Positions 1 through 7,381 of a stretch of 64,000 nucleotides of DNA are shown here, in pieces (positions within the stretch are counted from its first letter, which is position 1; each line of letters starts with the position of its first letter). The notes under the pieces are model-generated. The model was not told the origin of the DNA. It did not search any database and saw only the letters and a program-made list of their open reading frames with translations. This DNA is from Intrasporangiaceae bacterium. Lineage in GTDB: Bacteria; Actinomycetota; Actinomycetes; Actinomycetales; Dermatophilaceae. The stretch covers positions 97,202 to 161,201 of the forward strand of contig JAJPIW010000016.1 of assembly GCA_021324575.1 (NCBI GenBank). Reading direction: 5' to 3'. Made by a program: the position numbers and the translations under genes.

Positions 1-1
1 C

Positions 2-334
2 GCCGACCGGTTCGAGATGGTGTCGAGCATGGCCGACGGCCAGCGCGAGTCCATCCACGGCGTCATCGAGTTCTTCCAGACCCGGGTCAGCACCCACCTC
101 ACCGTCTCCTCCGACGACCTCGCCAAGGTCTCGGTGCGCCAGAACGACGACATGCGCAGGATCTCGGCCTGGGTCGGCATCGTGGCAGTCCCCACGGCTG
201 TCACCGGCTTCTTCGGCCAGAACGTGCCCTACCCCGGGTTCGGGAAGCAGAGCGGCTTCATCGCGTCGGACCTCATCATGATCACCGTCGCGGCCGTCCT
301 GTACGTCTTCTTCCGCAAGAAGGAGTGGCTATAG
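2..334 (+). CDS. CorA-family Mg2+/divalent cation transporter, C-terminal part
   Basis: The frame is open through the left window edge, so this is the last ~110 codons of a longer gene. It reads a long helix followed by two membrane segments (IVAVPTAVTGFFG and IMITVAAVLYVFF). The loop between them has GQNVPYPGF where classical CorA has YGMNF, a variant I recall from actinobacterial CorA homologues, and the chain ends in a basic tail (RKKEWL). CorA proteins form pentameric channels in the inner membrane. The gene converges on the CDF transporter with about 19 bp between the stops. The N-terminal domain is outside the window, so metal preference cannot be judged. Confidence 0.8.
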   Translation, partial: ADRFEMVSSMADGQRESIHGVIEFFQTRVSTHLTVSSDDLAKVSVRQNDDMRRISAWVGIVAVPTAVTGFFGQNVPYPGFGKQSGFIASDLIMITVAAVLYVFFRKKEWL

Positions 335-353
335 AACGTCCGGCGGCCCTGAG

Positions 354-1307
354 TCAGTGGCGTTCTGCCGCCGCATCGTAGATGTCCGGCTCGAGGTACA
401 TGACGAGGGTCAGACCATTGGCCGCGTCCCGCGCCCGCGCCTCGGCCTCGTTGATCGTGGCCGCGACGTCCGCCGCCGACGAACCCGCCGACACGCCGAG
501 CTTGGCGGCGACGAGCAGCTCCTCGGGGCCGAGGTGCAGCGTCTTCATGTGGATGATCCGCTCCACCCCGCCGACACCGGTGAGGGCGGACTCGATGGCT
601 GCCTGGTGCGCCGGCGTCGCCGCTTCACCCAGCAGGAGCGACTTCATCTCGACGGCAAGGATGATCGCGACGGTCACGAGGAGGACACCGATCAGGCCGG
701 TGCCGACGGCGTCCCAGACCTGGTTCTTCGTGAGCAGCGCGAGGCCGACCCCGAAGAGCGCGAACACGAGACCGATGAGCGCCGCCAGGTCCTCGAGCAG
801 GATGACCGGCAGCTCTGGGGCCTTGGCGCTGCGGACGAACTCCGACCACGACCGCTGCCCCCGGGTGTGGTTGCTCTCCCGGATGGCCGTGCGAAAGCTC
901 ATGCCCTCCAACCCGATCGACACGACGAGGACCGCCACCGGAAGCCACCACCACCGGCTCGAGAACGGGTCGTAATCGTGGCTCGACTGCGCCTCGTGCC
1001 ACTTGTGGTAGGCCTCGTAGAGGGCAAAGAGGCCACCGACGGAGAACAGCACGACGCTGACGATGAAGGCATAGACGTAGCGCTCGCGACCGAAGCCGAA
1101 CGGGTGCTGCGGCGTCGCCGCGCGCTGAGCCCGCTTGCCGCCCCGGAGGAGGAGCAGCTGGTTGCCGGAGTCGGCGAAGGAGTGGATCGACTCGGCAAGC
1201 ATCGAGCTCATCCCACTGACGAGGAACGCGACCATCTTGGTCACCGCGATCCCCAGGTTGGCGATGAGCGCCGCGACGACGGCCTTGGTTCCACCCTCGG
1301 TTGACAT
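354..1307 (-). CDS. Cation diffusion facilitator (CDF) family transporter
   Basis: A 317-residue membrane protein expected to exchange Zn2+ or another divalent cation for protons across the cytoplasmic membrane. The N-terminal half has the CDF transmembrane block: a first helix (LIANLGIAVTKMVAFLVSG), then AESIHSFADSGNQ, whose His/Asp residues match the transport site, then HPFGFGRERYVYAF, typical of the ZnT9-like subfamily. Four more hydrophobic segments follow and the last ~80 residues form a soluble domain like the CDF dimerisation domain. It is divergent from the YbaK-like gene, with back-to-back -10 boxes between them. Family assignment is firm; the metal is not determined. Confidence 0.9.
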   Translation of the reverse strand: MSTEGGTKAVVAALIANLGIAVTKMVAFLVSGMSSMLAESIHSFADSGNQLLLLRGGKRAQRAATPQHPFGFGRERYVYAFIVSVVLFSVGGLFALYEAYHKWHEAQSSHDYDPFSSRWWWLPVAVLVVSIGLEGMSFRTAIRESNHTRGQRSWSEFVRSAKAPELPVILLEDLAALIGLVFALFGVGLALLTKNQVWDAVGTGLIGVLLVTVAIILAVEMKSLLLGEAATPAHQAAIESALTGVGGVERIIHMKTLHLGPEELLVAAKLGVSAGSSAADVAATINEAEARARDAANGLTLVMYLEPDIYDAAAERH

Positions 1308-1314
1308 GCGGGCC

Positions 1315-1320
1315 AGCCTA
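1315..1320 (-). promoter_or_regulatory. -10 box of the CDF gene (leaderless)
   Basis: TAGGCT on the minus strand lies 7 nt before the ATG at 1307, with no Shine-Dalgarno in between. Transcription would begin at or next to the start codon. Confidence 0.6.
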
Positions 1321-1335
1321 GCCAGCCGGGTCGGC

Positions 1336-1341
1336 TACCTT
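1336..1341 (+). promoter_or_regulatory. -10 box of the YbaK-like gene (leaderless)
   Basis: TACCTT lies 7 nt before the ATG at 1349. It is 16 bp from the opposing -10 of the CDF gene, so the two promoters probably compete for polymerase. Confidence 0.5.
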
Positions 1342-1348
1342 TCCGGGT

Positions 1349-1885
1349 ATGCCGTCCGCCCACGGGTCGCTCACCTGGTCGCCCGCCGCCACCCACCCTG
1401 ACCTGCTCGCCCCGGTCGTGACCGCGGCCATCGGCTCGACCCCGAGCGCGCAGGTCGCAGCCATCGACCCGAGCCTCGCCGACACAGCCGCCTTCTGCGC
1501 GGCATACGACGTCGCGCCGGAGAGCTCGGCGAACTGCGTCGTGGTGGCCGGGCGGCGCGGTGAGGTCGAGACGTATGCCGCCGTCATGGTCCTCGCGACG
1601 ATGCGCGCCGACGTCAACGCGACCATCCGCAAGCATCTGGGCGTCCGCAGGATCTCGTTCGCGCCGATGGACGAGGCGGTGACCCGGACGGGCATGGAGT
1701 ACGGCGGGATCACCCCCGTCGGGCTGCCCGAGGGCTGGCCGGTACTCGTCGACGAGGCGGTGCTGGCGGCGGGCCCGGTCGTCATCGGCAGCGGACTGCG
1801 CGCCAGCAAGATCCTGCTCGACGCGGCGGACCTGCTCGCCCTCCCCGGCGCCGAGGCCCTCGCTCTGGGCCGCCCGATCGCCTGA
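1349..1885 (+). CDS. YbaK/ProX-type aminoacyl-tRNA deacylase family protein
   Basis: A 178-residue protein of the YbaK/prolyl-tRNA synthetase-associated editing fold. Members hydrolyse mischarged tRNA in trans (for example Cys- or Ala-tRNA(Pro)). Supporting motifs are SANCVVVAGRRGE in the first half, RKHLGVRRISFAPMDEA in the middle and GMEYGGITPVGLP towards the end, the last being a hallmark of the family. The start is set by a -10 box 7 nt upstream. It converges on the SIS gene with only 4 bp between stop codons. Which mischarged tRNA it clears cannot be told from sequence. Confidence 0.85.
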   Translation: MPSAHGSLTWSPAATHPDLLAPVVTAAIGSTPSAQVAAIDPSLADTAAFCAAYDVAPESSANCVVVAGRRGEVETYAAVMVLATMRADVNATIRKHLGVRRISFAPMDEAVTRTGMEYGGITPVGLPEGWPVLVDEAVLAAGPVVIGSGLRASKILLDAADLLALPGAEALALGRPIA

Positions 1886-1889
1886 TCGG

Positions 1890-3113
1890 TCAGCGGGTGC
1901 GGTCGCGCAGCGCGGCCACGTGGGCCGAGCCGGCCGGGTCCAGGCCGAGCCCGATCGCCAGGTAGGTGGCGGTGAAGTCGACGAACGCGATCTGGTCGGC
2001 GACCCGGACGAGCGGGACCCCGTCAGGTGTCAGCTGCTCCCAGGTCTTCACCCCCGCCTCGCGGGCGGCCTCGACGACGGCTTGGGCCAGGTTGTGCCGG
2101 ATCGCGTCGGCCTCGGGCACCTGACCCGAGACCGGTTCGGGAAGTGGCTCGCGGATCATGAGCAGCCCGAGCCGCGGTGTGGCCGGTGCGTCGAGGAACG
2201 GGTCGGCGAAGATGTCCCGGGCTCCTCCGTGCCCGGAGTCGTCCTCGGGGTCGAACGACGCGAGAGGTGCGTCGAGAACCGCACCCGCATGACCGGCATA
2301 CGGGCCGTCGAAACAGGCCACGATCTGCGAGGCCGCATCCGGGAGCTGCCCCCAGGACGCCGGCGTGCGCGCAGTGCGGGCGAGCATGGCCGCGGCACGC
2401 GACGCGACGACGCCGGTGAGCCGGCCGTCGCCGAGGACCACCGGCACGTGGTCGGCGAGGTCGAGGGCGAGCACCTTGGCGGGGTTGACGAACGACTCCG
2501 ACCCCGGCCGGCACTCCTCGGCGCGCGCGTCGAGGGCATCAGCCACCGCGTCCAGGACGTCGTCGACGGGGCCGACGACACCCAGGGCCGCGGCACCGAG
2601 CAGGACCGGGGTGAGCAGCGACCACAGGGACCCGCGGGAGGTCTGGTCGCCGCTGCCACGGGGGTCGATGTGGATGCCGCGGGCCCGGGCGCAGACCTCG
2701 GCGAGCGGGGAGTCCGCGGCGCCGATGGTGAGCAGCGAAGCGCCGCGGCGGGCTGCCTCGGCCGCGACCGCCAGTGGGCCGCGGGCGGCGCCGGACTGGG
2801 AGACGGCGATGACCAGGTCGAGCGGGCCGACCCACCCCGGCAGCGGCAGGTTGCGCAACGCACTCACCGACACCGGTGAGCTGGCCTCGGCGAGCAGGTC
2901 GAGGACGTCGCCGACGACGGCCGAGGCCCCCACAGCGGCCACGACGATCGCTCGCGGGCGGTCGCCGTGGTTGACCCGATCGATGCCACCCTCGTGGGCG
3001 AGGACCCGGCTGCGGCGGACGTTGGCACCGGCCATCGCCAGCGAGCGCAGCGTTCCCCGGGCATCGACCCGCTCGATGATCCGTTCGTCGTCGAGCCGGT
3101 AGTCCTCGATCAT
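1890..3113 (-). CDS. SIS-domain phosphosugar isomerase, PGI/PMI (TobH-like) family
   Basis: A 407-residue protein with an N-terminal SIS fold. Residues ~55-160 carry alternating strands including VVAAVGASAVVGDVL, DLVIAVSQSGAARGPL and GASLLTIGA, where the SQSG loop is the phosphosugar-binding turn. The C-terminal half resembles bifunctional phosphoglucose/phosphomannose isomerases. It lies directly downstream of the Trm112-like gene and phosphomannomutase on the same strand, matching mycobacterial Rv3256c-Rv3257c, so I infer a role in mannose-6-phosphate and GDP-mannose supply. A GAGG Shine-Dalgarno precedes the ATG. Activity is not proven: many actinobacterial members are uncharacterised. Confidence 0.75.
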   Translation of the reverse strand: MIEDYRLDDERIIERVDARGTLRSLAMAGANVRRSRVLAHEGGIDRVNHGDRPRAIVVAAVGASAVVGDVLDLLAEASSPVSVSALRNLPLPGWVGPLDLVIAVSQSGAARGPLAVAAEAARRGASLLTIGAADSPLAEVCARARGIHIDPRGSGDQTSRGSLWSLLTPVLLGAAALGVVGPVDDVLDAVADALDARAEECRPGSESFVNPAKVLALDLADHVPVVLGDGRLTGVVASRAAAMLARTARTPASWGQLPDAASQIVACFDGPYAGHAGAVLDAPLASFDPEDDSGHGGARDIFADPFLDAPATPRLGLLMIREPLPEPVSGQVPEADAIRHNLAQAVVEAAREAGVKTWEQLTPDGVPLVRVADQIAFVDFTATYLAIGLGLDPAGSAHVAALRDRTR

Positions 3114-3144
3114 CGCCGATCCTCGCTGGGTTGGTGTCGCCGGC

Positions 3145-3369
3145 TCAGGGCTTGCGTGCCTCGTCCACGAGGAGCACCGGGATGCCGTCGTCGATCCGGT
3201 AGACCAGCCCGCAGGACGCGCCCGCAGAGTCCTGGTTGGTGTCGGTGCACACCAGCTCGGGCGCCTCGACCGTGCCGGCGTCGCGCAGCTCGGAGCGACA
3301 GGCCGGGCAGCACAGGATCTCGCGCAGCCACGGCTCGATGAGGTGGCCGGCGGACGGCGTGCTGGTCAT
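3145..3369 (-). CDS. Trm112-like zinc-ribbon protein
   Basis: A 74-residue protein with CCPAC near residue 20, a later single cysteine in GASCGLVYRIDDGIPVLLVDE, and a conserved C-terminal strand typical of the Trm112/UPF0434 family. Eukaryotic Trm112 activates methyltransferases; small bacterial homologues sit beside sugar-phosphate genes and their role is unclear. It lies between phosphomannomutase and the SIS isomerase, 9 bp after the former, with an AGAGGA Shine-Dalgarno. Co-transcription with those two genes is likely. Confidence 0.8.
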   Translation of the reverse strand: MTSTPSAGHLIEPWLREILCCPACRSELRDAGTVEAPELVCTDTNQDSAGASCGLVYRIDDGIPVLLVDEARKP

Positions 3370-3378
3370 GGTGGTCCT

Positions 3379-4806
3379 CTAGGAAGTTGCTCGGATGATG
3401 GCAAGGACATCATCGCGCACCCGCGCCATGACGTCACTGTCGACCGCCTCCACGTTGAGGCGTAGCAGCGGCTCGGTGTTGGACGGGCGGACGTTGAACC
3501 ACCAGCCCCCGCCCTCGGGCGCGGTGATGGTCAGCCCGTCGAGGGTGTCCAGAGCGGCGCCCAGGTCCCCGGCATACGTCCGGATCCGGTCGAGCGCGGC
3601 CGGTACGTCCGAGACCGTCGAGTTGACCTCGCCGGACGCGGCATAGCGGTCGTAGCCGGCCATGAGCGCGCTGAGCGGCCGTTCCTGCTCCCCCAGGGCG
3701 GCGAGGACGTGCAGCGCCGCGAGCATCCCGGTGTCGGCGAACCAGAAGTCGCGGAAGTAGTAGTGCGCGCTGTGTTCGCCGCCGAAGACCGCCCCGTATG
3801 CCCCCATCTCGCCCTTGATGAACGAGTGGCCCACCCGCGTGCGCACCGGGGTCGCGCCGCGCTCGGCGACGAGCTCGGGGACCGCCAGGGAGGTGATCAC
3901 GTTGTGGACGATCCTGACGTCGGACGGCGCGGTGCCGGCGGCGACCTCTCGGGCGATCTCGCGGTCGGCGATGAGTGCGGTGACCGCGCTCGGTGAGACC
4001 GCGCCGCCGCGCTCGTCGACGACGAAGCAACGGTCGGCGTCGCCGTCGAAGGCCAGGCCCAGGTCGGCGCCGTGCTCGACGACGGCGGCCTGCAGGTCCC
4101 GGAGGTTATCCGGCTCCAGCGGGTTGGCCTCGTGGTTGGGGAAGGTGCCGTCGAGCTCGAAGTAGAGCGGGACGACGTCGAGGGGCAGACCCTCCAGGCC
4201 GGCCGCGGTGCCGAGGACGGCCGGCGCCGTGAACCCTGCCATCCCGTTGCCGGCGTCGACGACGACCTTGAGCCGGCGACCGCCACGCAGGTCGACGAGG
4301 GACCGTAGGAAGGTCGAGTAGTCGGCGAGCACGTCCCGCTGGGAGAGGACTCCCGGCACCGGCGCCCGGACGGGCTCGGCCGCACCGTCGAGGAAGGCCT
4401 GGGCGAGGTCGCGGATCTCGGCCAGCCCACTGTCCTGCCCGATCGGGCGGGCGCCGGCGCGACAGAGCTTGATCCCGTTGTATGCCGCGGGGTTGTGGCT
4501 CGCGGTGAACATCGCACCCGGGGCGTCCAGGGCTCCGCTCGCGTAGTAGAGGCCGTCGGTCGAGGCCAGGCCGATGACGACCGCGTCGATGCCGGCGTCG
4601 GTCACGCCGGCCGCGAAGGCGTGCGCGAGGTCCGGCGAGCTCGGGCGCATGTCGTGGCCGATGACGACGACCGGGGCTCCGTCGGCGATCGCGACCACCT
4701 GGGCGAACGCGGCACCGATGGCTCGGGCCACGCCGGCGTCGAGCTGCTCGGGCACGAGGCCGCGGACGTCATAGGCCTTGACGAAGTCGGCCAGTCGGGC
4801 GGGCAC
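3379..4806 (-). CDS. manB: Phosphomannomutase/phosphoglucomutase
   Basis: A 475-residue alpha-D-phosphohexomutase that converts mannose-6-P to mannose-1-P (and probably glucose phosphates), feeding GDP-mannose and other nucleotide sugars. The active-site serine loop is FTASHNPAAYNGIKL near residue 110, the metal loop is AFDGDADRCFVV near residue 250, the sugar loop is GGEHSAHYYF near residue 330, and the C-terminal phosphate-binding segment is RPSNTEPLLRLN. I chose the GTG at 4806 because GGAGG lies 7 nt upstream and the family motif KAYDVRG follows at once. An upstream in-frame ATG at 4863 would add 19 low-complexity residues. It begins a mannose-metabolism set with the two genes downstream. 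Confidence 0.9.
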   Translation of the reverse strand: MPARLADFVKAYDVRGLVPEQLDAGVARAIGAAFAQVVAIADGAPVVVIGHDMRPSSPDLAHAFAAGVTDAGIDAVVIGLASTDGLYYASGALDAPGAMFTASHNPAAYNGIKLCRAGARPIGQDSGLAEIRDLAQAFLDGAAEPVRAPVPGVLSQRDVLADYSTFLRSLVDLRGGRRLKVVVDAGNGMAGFTAPAVLGTAAGLEGLPLDVVPLYFELDGTFPNHEANPLEPDNLRDLQAAVVEHGADLGLAFDGDADRCFVVDERGGAVSPSAVTALIADREIAREVAAGTAPSDVRIVHNVITSLAVPELVAERGATPVRTRVGHSFIKGEMGAYGAVFGGEHSAHYYFRDFWFADTGMLAALHVLAALGEQERPLSALMAGYDRYAASGEVNSTVSDVPAALDRIRTYAGDLGAALDTLDGLTITAPEGGGWWFNVRPSNTEPLLRLNVEAVDSDVMARVRDDVLAIIRATS

Positions 4807-4890
4807 GGGAGAACCTCCGGGAGGTGACGGTGGGACGGCCTTCGATCCTAGGGGGACCCTCACGCCCGGTCCGCGGAAGTGCCGGCAGGA

Positions 4891-5334
4891 TCAGGTGTCG
4901 GCGTCAGCGATGACACGCAGGTGCCCGCGGCGGCCGAGCTCGCGGATGCCGGCCGGCTGGCCGGTCGCGGCCGCCGGAACGGTCGTTGCACCGGCTGCTC
5001 CGACGCCCCGTGCATAACCGCCGCGGACCACCGCGGGGGTCGTCGGCTGAGCCGCCGGGCGGGGGCGGGCGGCCTCCCGGACGGCGTCGGCGAGAGCGAG
5101 GAGGTCGTCGTGGGTGGGCTGCGGCTCGGGATAGTCGCCCGCCAGACGCACGATGTCCCAGCCGCGCGGCGCGGTGAGCCGCTCGGCATGGTCGGCGCAC
5201 AGGTCGTAGGTGTGCGGCTCGGCATAGGTGGCGAGCGGGCCGACGACGGCGGTCTGGTCGGCGTAGACGTAGGTGAGCGTGGCCACCGCGGACGTGCGGC
5301 AGGCGTTGCGGGTGCACATGCGGGACAGGCTCAC
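4891..5334 (-). CDS. DUF3499 family protein
   Basis: A 147-residue protein of unknown function conserved across Actinobacteria next to phosphomannomutase (mycobacterial Rv3258c). The recognisable part is the first ~75 residues: SRMCTRNACRTSAVATLTY, then TAVVGPLATYAEPHTYDLC and HAERLTAPRGW. The paired cysteines and histidines (CTRNAC, DLCADH) suggest a small metal-binding fold. The rest is Ala/Pro-rich and variable. The GTG at 5334 is preferred over the ATG at 5319 because a TAGCCT -10 lies exactly 7 nt upstream of it. The gene is divergent from the zincin-like gene. Confidence 0.8.
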   Translation of the reverse strand: MSLSRMCTRNACRTSAVATLTYVYADQTAVVGPLATYAEPHTYDLCADHAERLTAPRGWDIVRLAGDYPEPQPTHDDLLALADAVREAARPRPAAQPTTPAVVRGGYARGVGAAGATTVPAAATGQPAGIRELGRRGHLRVIADADT

Positions 5335-5341
5335 GCTCCGC

Positions 5342-5347
5342 AGGCTA
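5342..5347 (-). promoter_or_regulatory. -10 box of the DUF3499 gene (leaderless)
   Basis: TAGCCT on the minus strand is 7 nt before the GTG at 5334. It decides between the two possible starts of that gene. Confidence 0.55.
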
Positions 5348-5446
5348 ATCGGCCGCACCGACAACGCCCGTCCGGCACGCCGCACCGGCCTGCACCGCCC
5401 GGTCAAAATCCCCGTGCAATCGGCATACCGACCTCGGGGGGCGGCA

Positions 5447-5452
5447 TAGGCT
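5447..5452 (+). promoter_or_regulatory. -10 box of the zincin-like gene (leaderless)
   Basis: TAGGCT is 6 nt before the GTG at 5459. No Shine-Dalgarno is visible. Confidence 0.5.
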
Positions 5453-5458
5453 GGCCCG

Positions 5459-5866
5459 GTGAGTCGACGGGACCGGCACGGGCGCGGGCTGCGGGGTCCG
5501 ATGGCCTGGCCGCGGGTGCCGGCGATGGTGACCCGGCGCGAGGCCTTCGACGACCTCGTCCTGGACAGCGCCGACCGGCTCGAGAGGGTGCTCAAGGCGC
5601 AGCGGGCAGAGGTGGAGTTCGCCGTCGAGGACATCCCGCCGAGCGATCCTGCCCCCTGGGAGGAGCAGGTTGCGCCGCTCGGCCGGGTGTTCCCGTCCGA
5701 CGGACGTCTCCCGCACCGGATCGTCGTCTACCGCCGGGTCGTCGAGGCCCAGGCACGCGACGAGGCCGACCTGGCCGTGCTCGTCCAGGAGGTCGTCATC
5801 GAGCAGGTCGCCGTCCTGCTCGGCGTCGAGCCGGACGAGATCGACCCTCCCCCGCGTCGCCCCTGA
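5459..5866 (+). CDS. Minimal-zincin family protein with degenerate active site
   Basis: A 135-residue protein matching actinobacterial proteins annotated as metallopeptidases (Rv3259-like), which lie between DUF3499 and whiB2. The final helix reads VQEVVIEQVAVLLGVEPDEID. Typical minimal zincins have HExxH there; here no histidine occupies the expected positions, so zinc-dependent proteolysis is doubtful. The body has RREAFDDLVLDSADRL near residue 25 and RIVVYRRVVEAQA near residue 87. The stop is 3 bp from the convergent DUF5719 stop. Confidence 0.7.
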   Translation: MSRRDRHGRGLRGPMAWPRVPAMVTRREAFDDLVLDSADRLERVLKAQRAEVEFAVEDIPPSDPAPWEEQVAPLGRVFPSDGRLPHRIVVYRRVVEAQARDEADLAVLVQEVVIEQVAVLLGVEPDEIDPPPRRP

Positions 5867-5869
5867 GGC

Positions 5870-7381
5870 TCAGGGCAGGGCCAGGACGCGCGTCGTGAGG
5901 GTCGTGAGCGGCGCCGGTGCGAGGTTCGCGGTCGCCAGCAGCTGGGCCGCACCCGCACCGGAGGTGCTGACGACCGCGCCGCGCAGGGCCCCCTCGCCGG
6001 CCGTCCGCCGGACCCACACCTGACTGGTCCCCGCCGGCAGCGCGACCGCGGCGGTGGAGTCGGCGGGCACCTCGACATTGCGAACCGTAGGGGTCCCGGA
6101 CGCGTCGACGACCGTCACCTCGGCGCTGGCGGGGTCGCCCGAGCTGACCAGGGTGAGCGCGCGGGCCACCGCTCCCGCCCCGGACGACGGCACGAACGCG
6201 GCCCCGGCCACCGCGCTGATCGGCGCGGAGGCGCCGGACCAGGCGAAGTCCCCGGGCGCGCCCGAGGCGCGGCGGATGGCCAGCGCCCCGGCGACGACGG
6301 GTTCGTCGGCAGTCACCTGCACGGCATACGTCCCGGCCGGCAGCCCCCCGAGGTCGAACTCGCCCACCGAGTGCGCCTTGACCGTCGCGACCCCGCCCTT
6401 GGGCAGGGGCGAGCCACCGCCCGGGCCGATGGTGCGGAGCTGGACGACGGCGTCGTGGTTGCCGGGTACGGCGACCCGCACCTTGGTCGGCCCGTTGACG
6501 GCGACTGCCGGGATCACGAGCGTGGTCGCGGGGGCGGCTACAGGTGACGCGTCGTCGGACCCGGCCGCGACCGAGCCGTCGGTCCAGGTGTCGTTGACCG
6601 CCGCATAGACAAGGCCACCGGCCGTCGTCACGTGCACGACGGGGGTCTTCTCAGCGCTGGAGATCGCATCGAGCAGGACTGTCGCCCGGCCGTGCGCGGG
6701 GACGACGACGTCGTTGCCGTTCGGGGAGACGATGGCGCCGGCGGCGCCGTACATGGCGATGTCGGCGGTGACGACGTTGGCGCCGGGGTTGACCAGGACG
6801 AGACGTTCCTGGCGGCCTGGGTCGCCGCCGCCGGCCACGATCCAGGCGTTGTCGACGGCGCTTCCGCAGGGCACGCTGACCAGGCCGCGGAGGTCCTTGC
6901 TGTCGACGCGCCACTCCTGAGTGGCCACGACTCCTGGGGCGAGCCCGCCGGCGCCCGAGACGCCGACCGCACCCGATGCGGGGACACCGCCCACCACCAC
7001 GGCACGGTTGGTCCCGCTCGCACTGGGTCGGGCTCCGGCCGTGACGCTGCCGACCCCGAGGGTCCCCGCACCTGGGGCGCGACCGAGGAGGGCCTGGACG
7101 GCGTCGGCCGGCGCGGCGGCAGCGGCCACCTTGGCCGGGACGGCGACGTCCTTGACCCCCGAGATACCGCTCAGCTCGGCGCCCGGGCAGATGACCGTCG
7201 AGCTGGTGAGGGCAGTGGGTGCGCCGGCCGCGGATGCCCGTGTCGTCGCGGAGGACAGGTCCGCTGACCAGCTGGTCGCCTGGGCGGCCTGGACGACACC
7301 CCCGGCGGCTCCGGCGACGACGACGGCGCGGAGCGCGGCGAGCCCGACGCGCTTCACGGTGGGACGGGTGGGGCGCTTCAT
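5870..7381 (-). CDS. DUF5719 family secreted protein
   Basis: A 503-residue Ala/Gly/Val-rich protein with an N-terminal signal or anchor (basic KRPTRPTVKRVG, then a hydrophobic stretch to about residue 35). The remainder looks like repeated beta-sandwich modules (for example WRVDSKDLRGLVSVPCG and RLVLVNPGANVVTADI), consistent with an extracytoplasmic protein. The ATG at 7381 has a strong GGAGGAG Shine-Dalgarno and overlaps the stop of the large glycosyltransferase gene by 4 bp (ATGA), so the two are translationally coupled. Function is unknown; pairing suggests it partners the glycosyltransferase at the cell surface. Confidence 0.7.
   Translation of the reverse strand: MKRPTRPTVKRVGLAALRAVVVAGAAGGVVQAAQATSWSADLSSATTRASAAGAPTALTSSTVICPGAELSGISGVKDVAVPAKVAAAAAPADAVQALLGRAPGAGTLGVGSVTAGARPSASGTNRAVVVGGVPASGAVGVSGAGGLAPGVVATQEWRVDSKDLRGLVSVPCGSAVDNAWIVAGGGDPGRQERLVLVNPGANVVTADIAMYGAAGAIVSPNGNDVVVPAHGRATVLLDAISSAEKTPVVHVTTAGGLVYAAVNDTWTDGSVAAGSDDASPVAAPATTLVIPAVAVNGPTKVRVAVPGNHDAVVQLRTIGPGGGSPLPKGGVATVKAHSVGEFDLGGLPAGTYAVQVTADEPVVAGALAIRRASGAPGDFAWSGASAPISAVAGAAFVPSSGAGAVARALTLVSSGDPASAEVTVVDASGTPTVRNVEVPADSTAAVALPAGTSQVWVRRTAGEGALRGAVVSTSGAGAAQLLATANLAPAPLTTLTTRVLALP

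Noticed and set aside
341..385. A terminator between the CorA and CDF genes
   Set aside because: GGCGGC and GCCGCC can pair, but the loop is long (about 19 nt) and the stem is only 6 bp, too weak to call.
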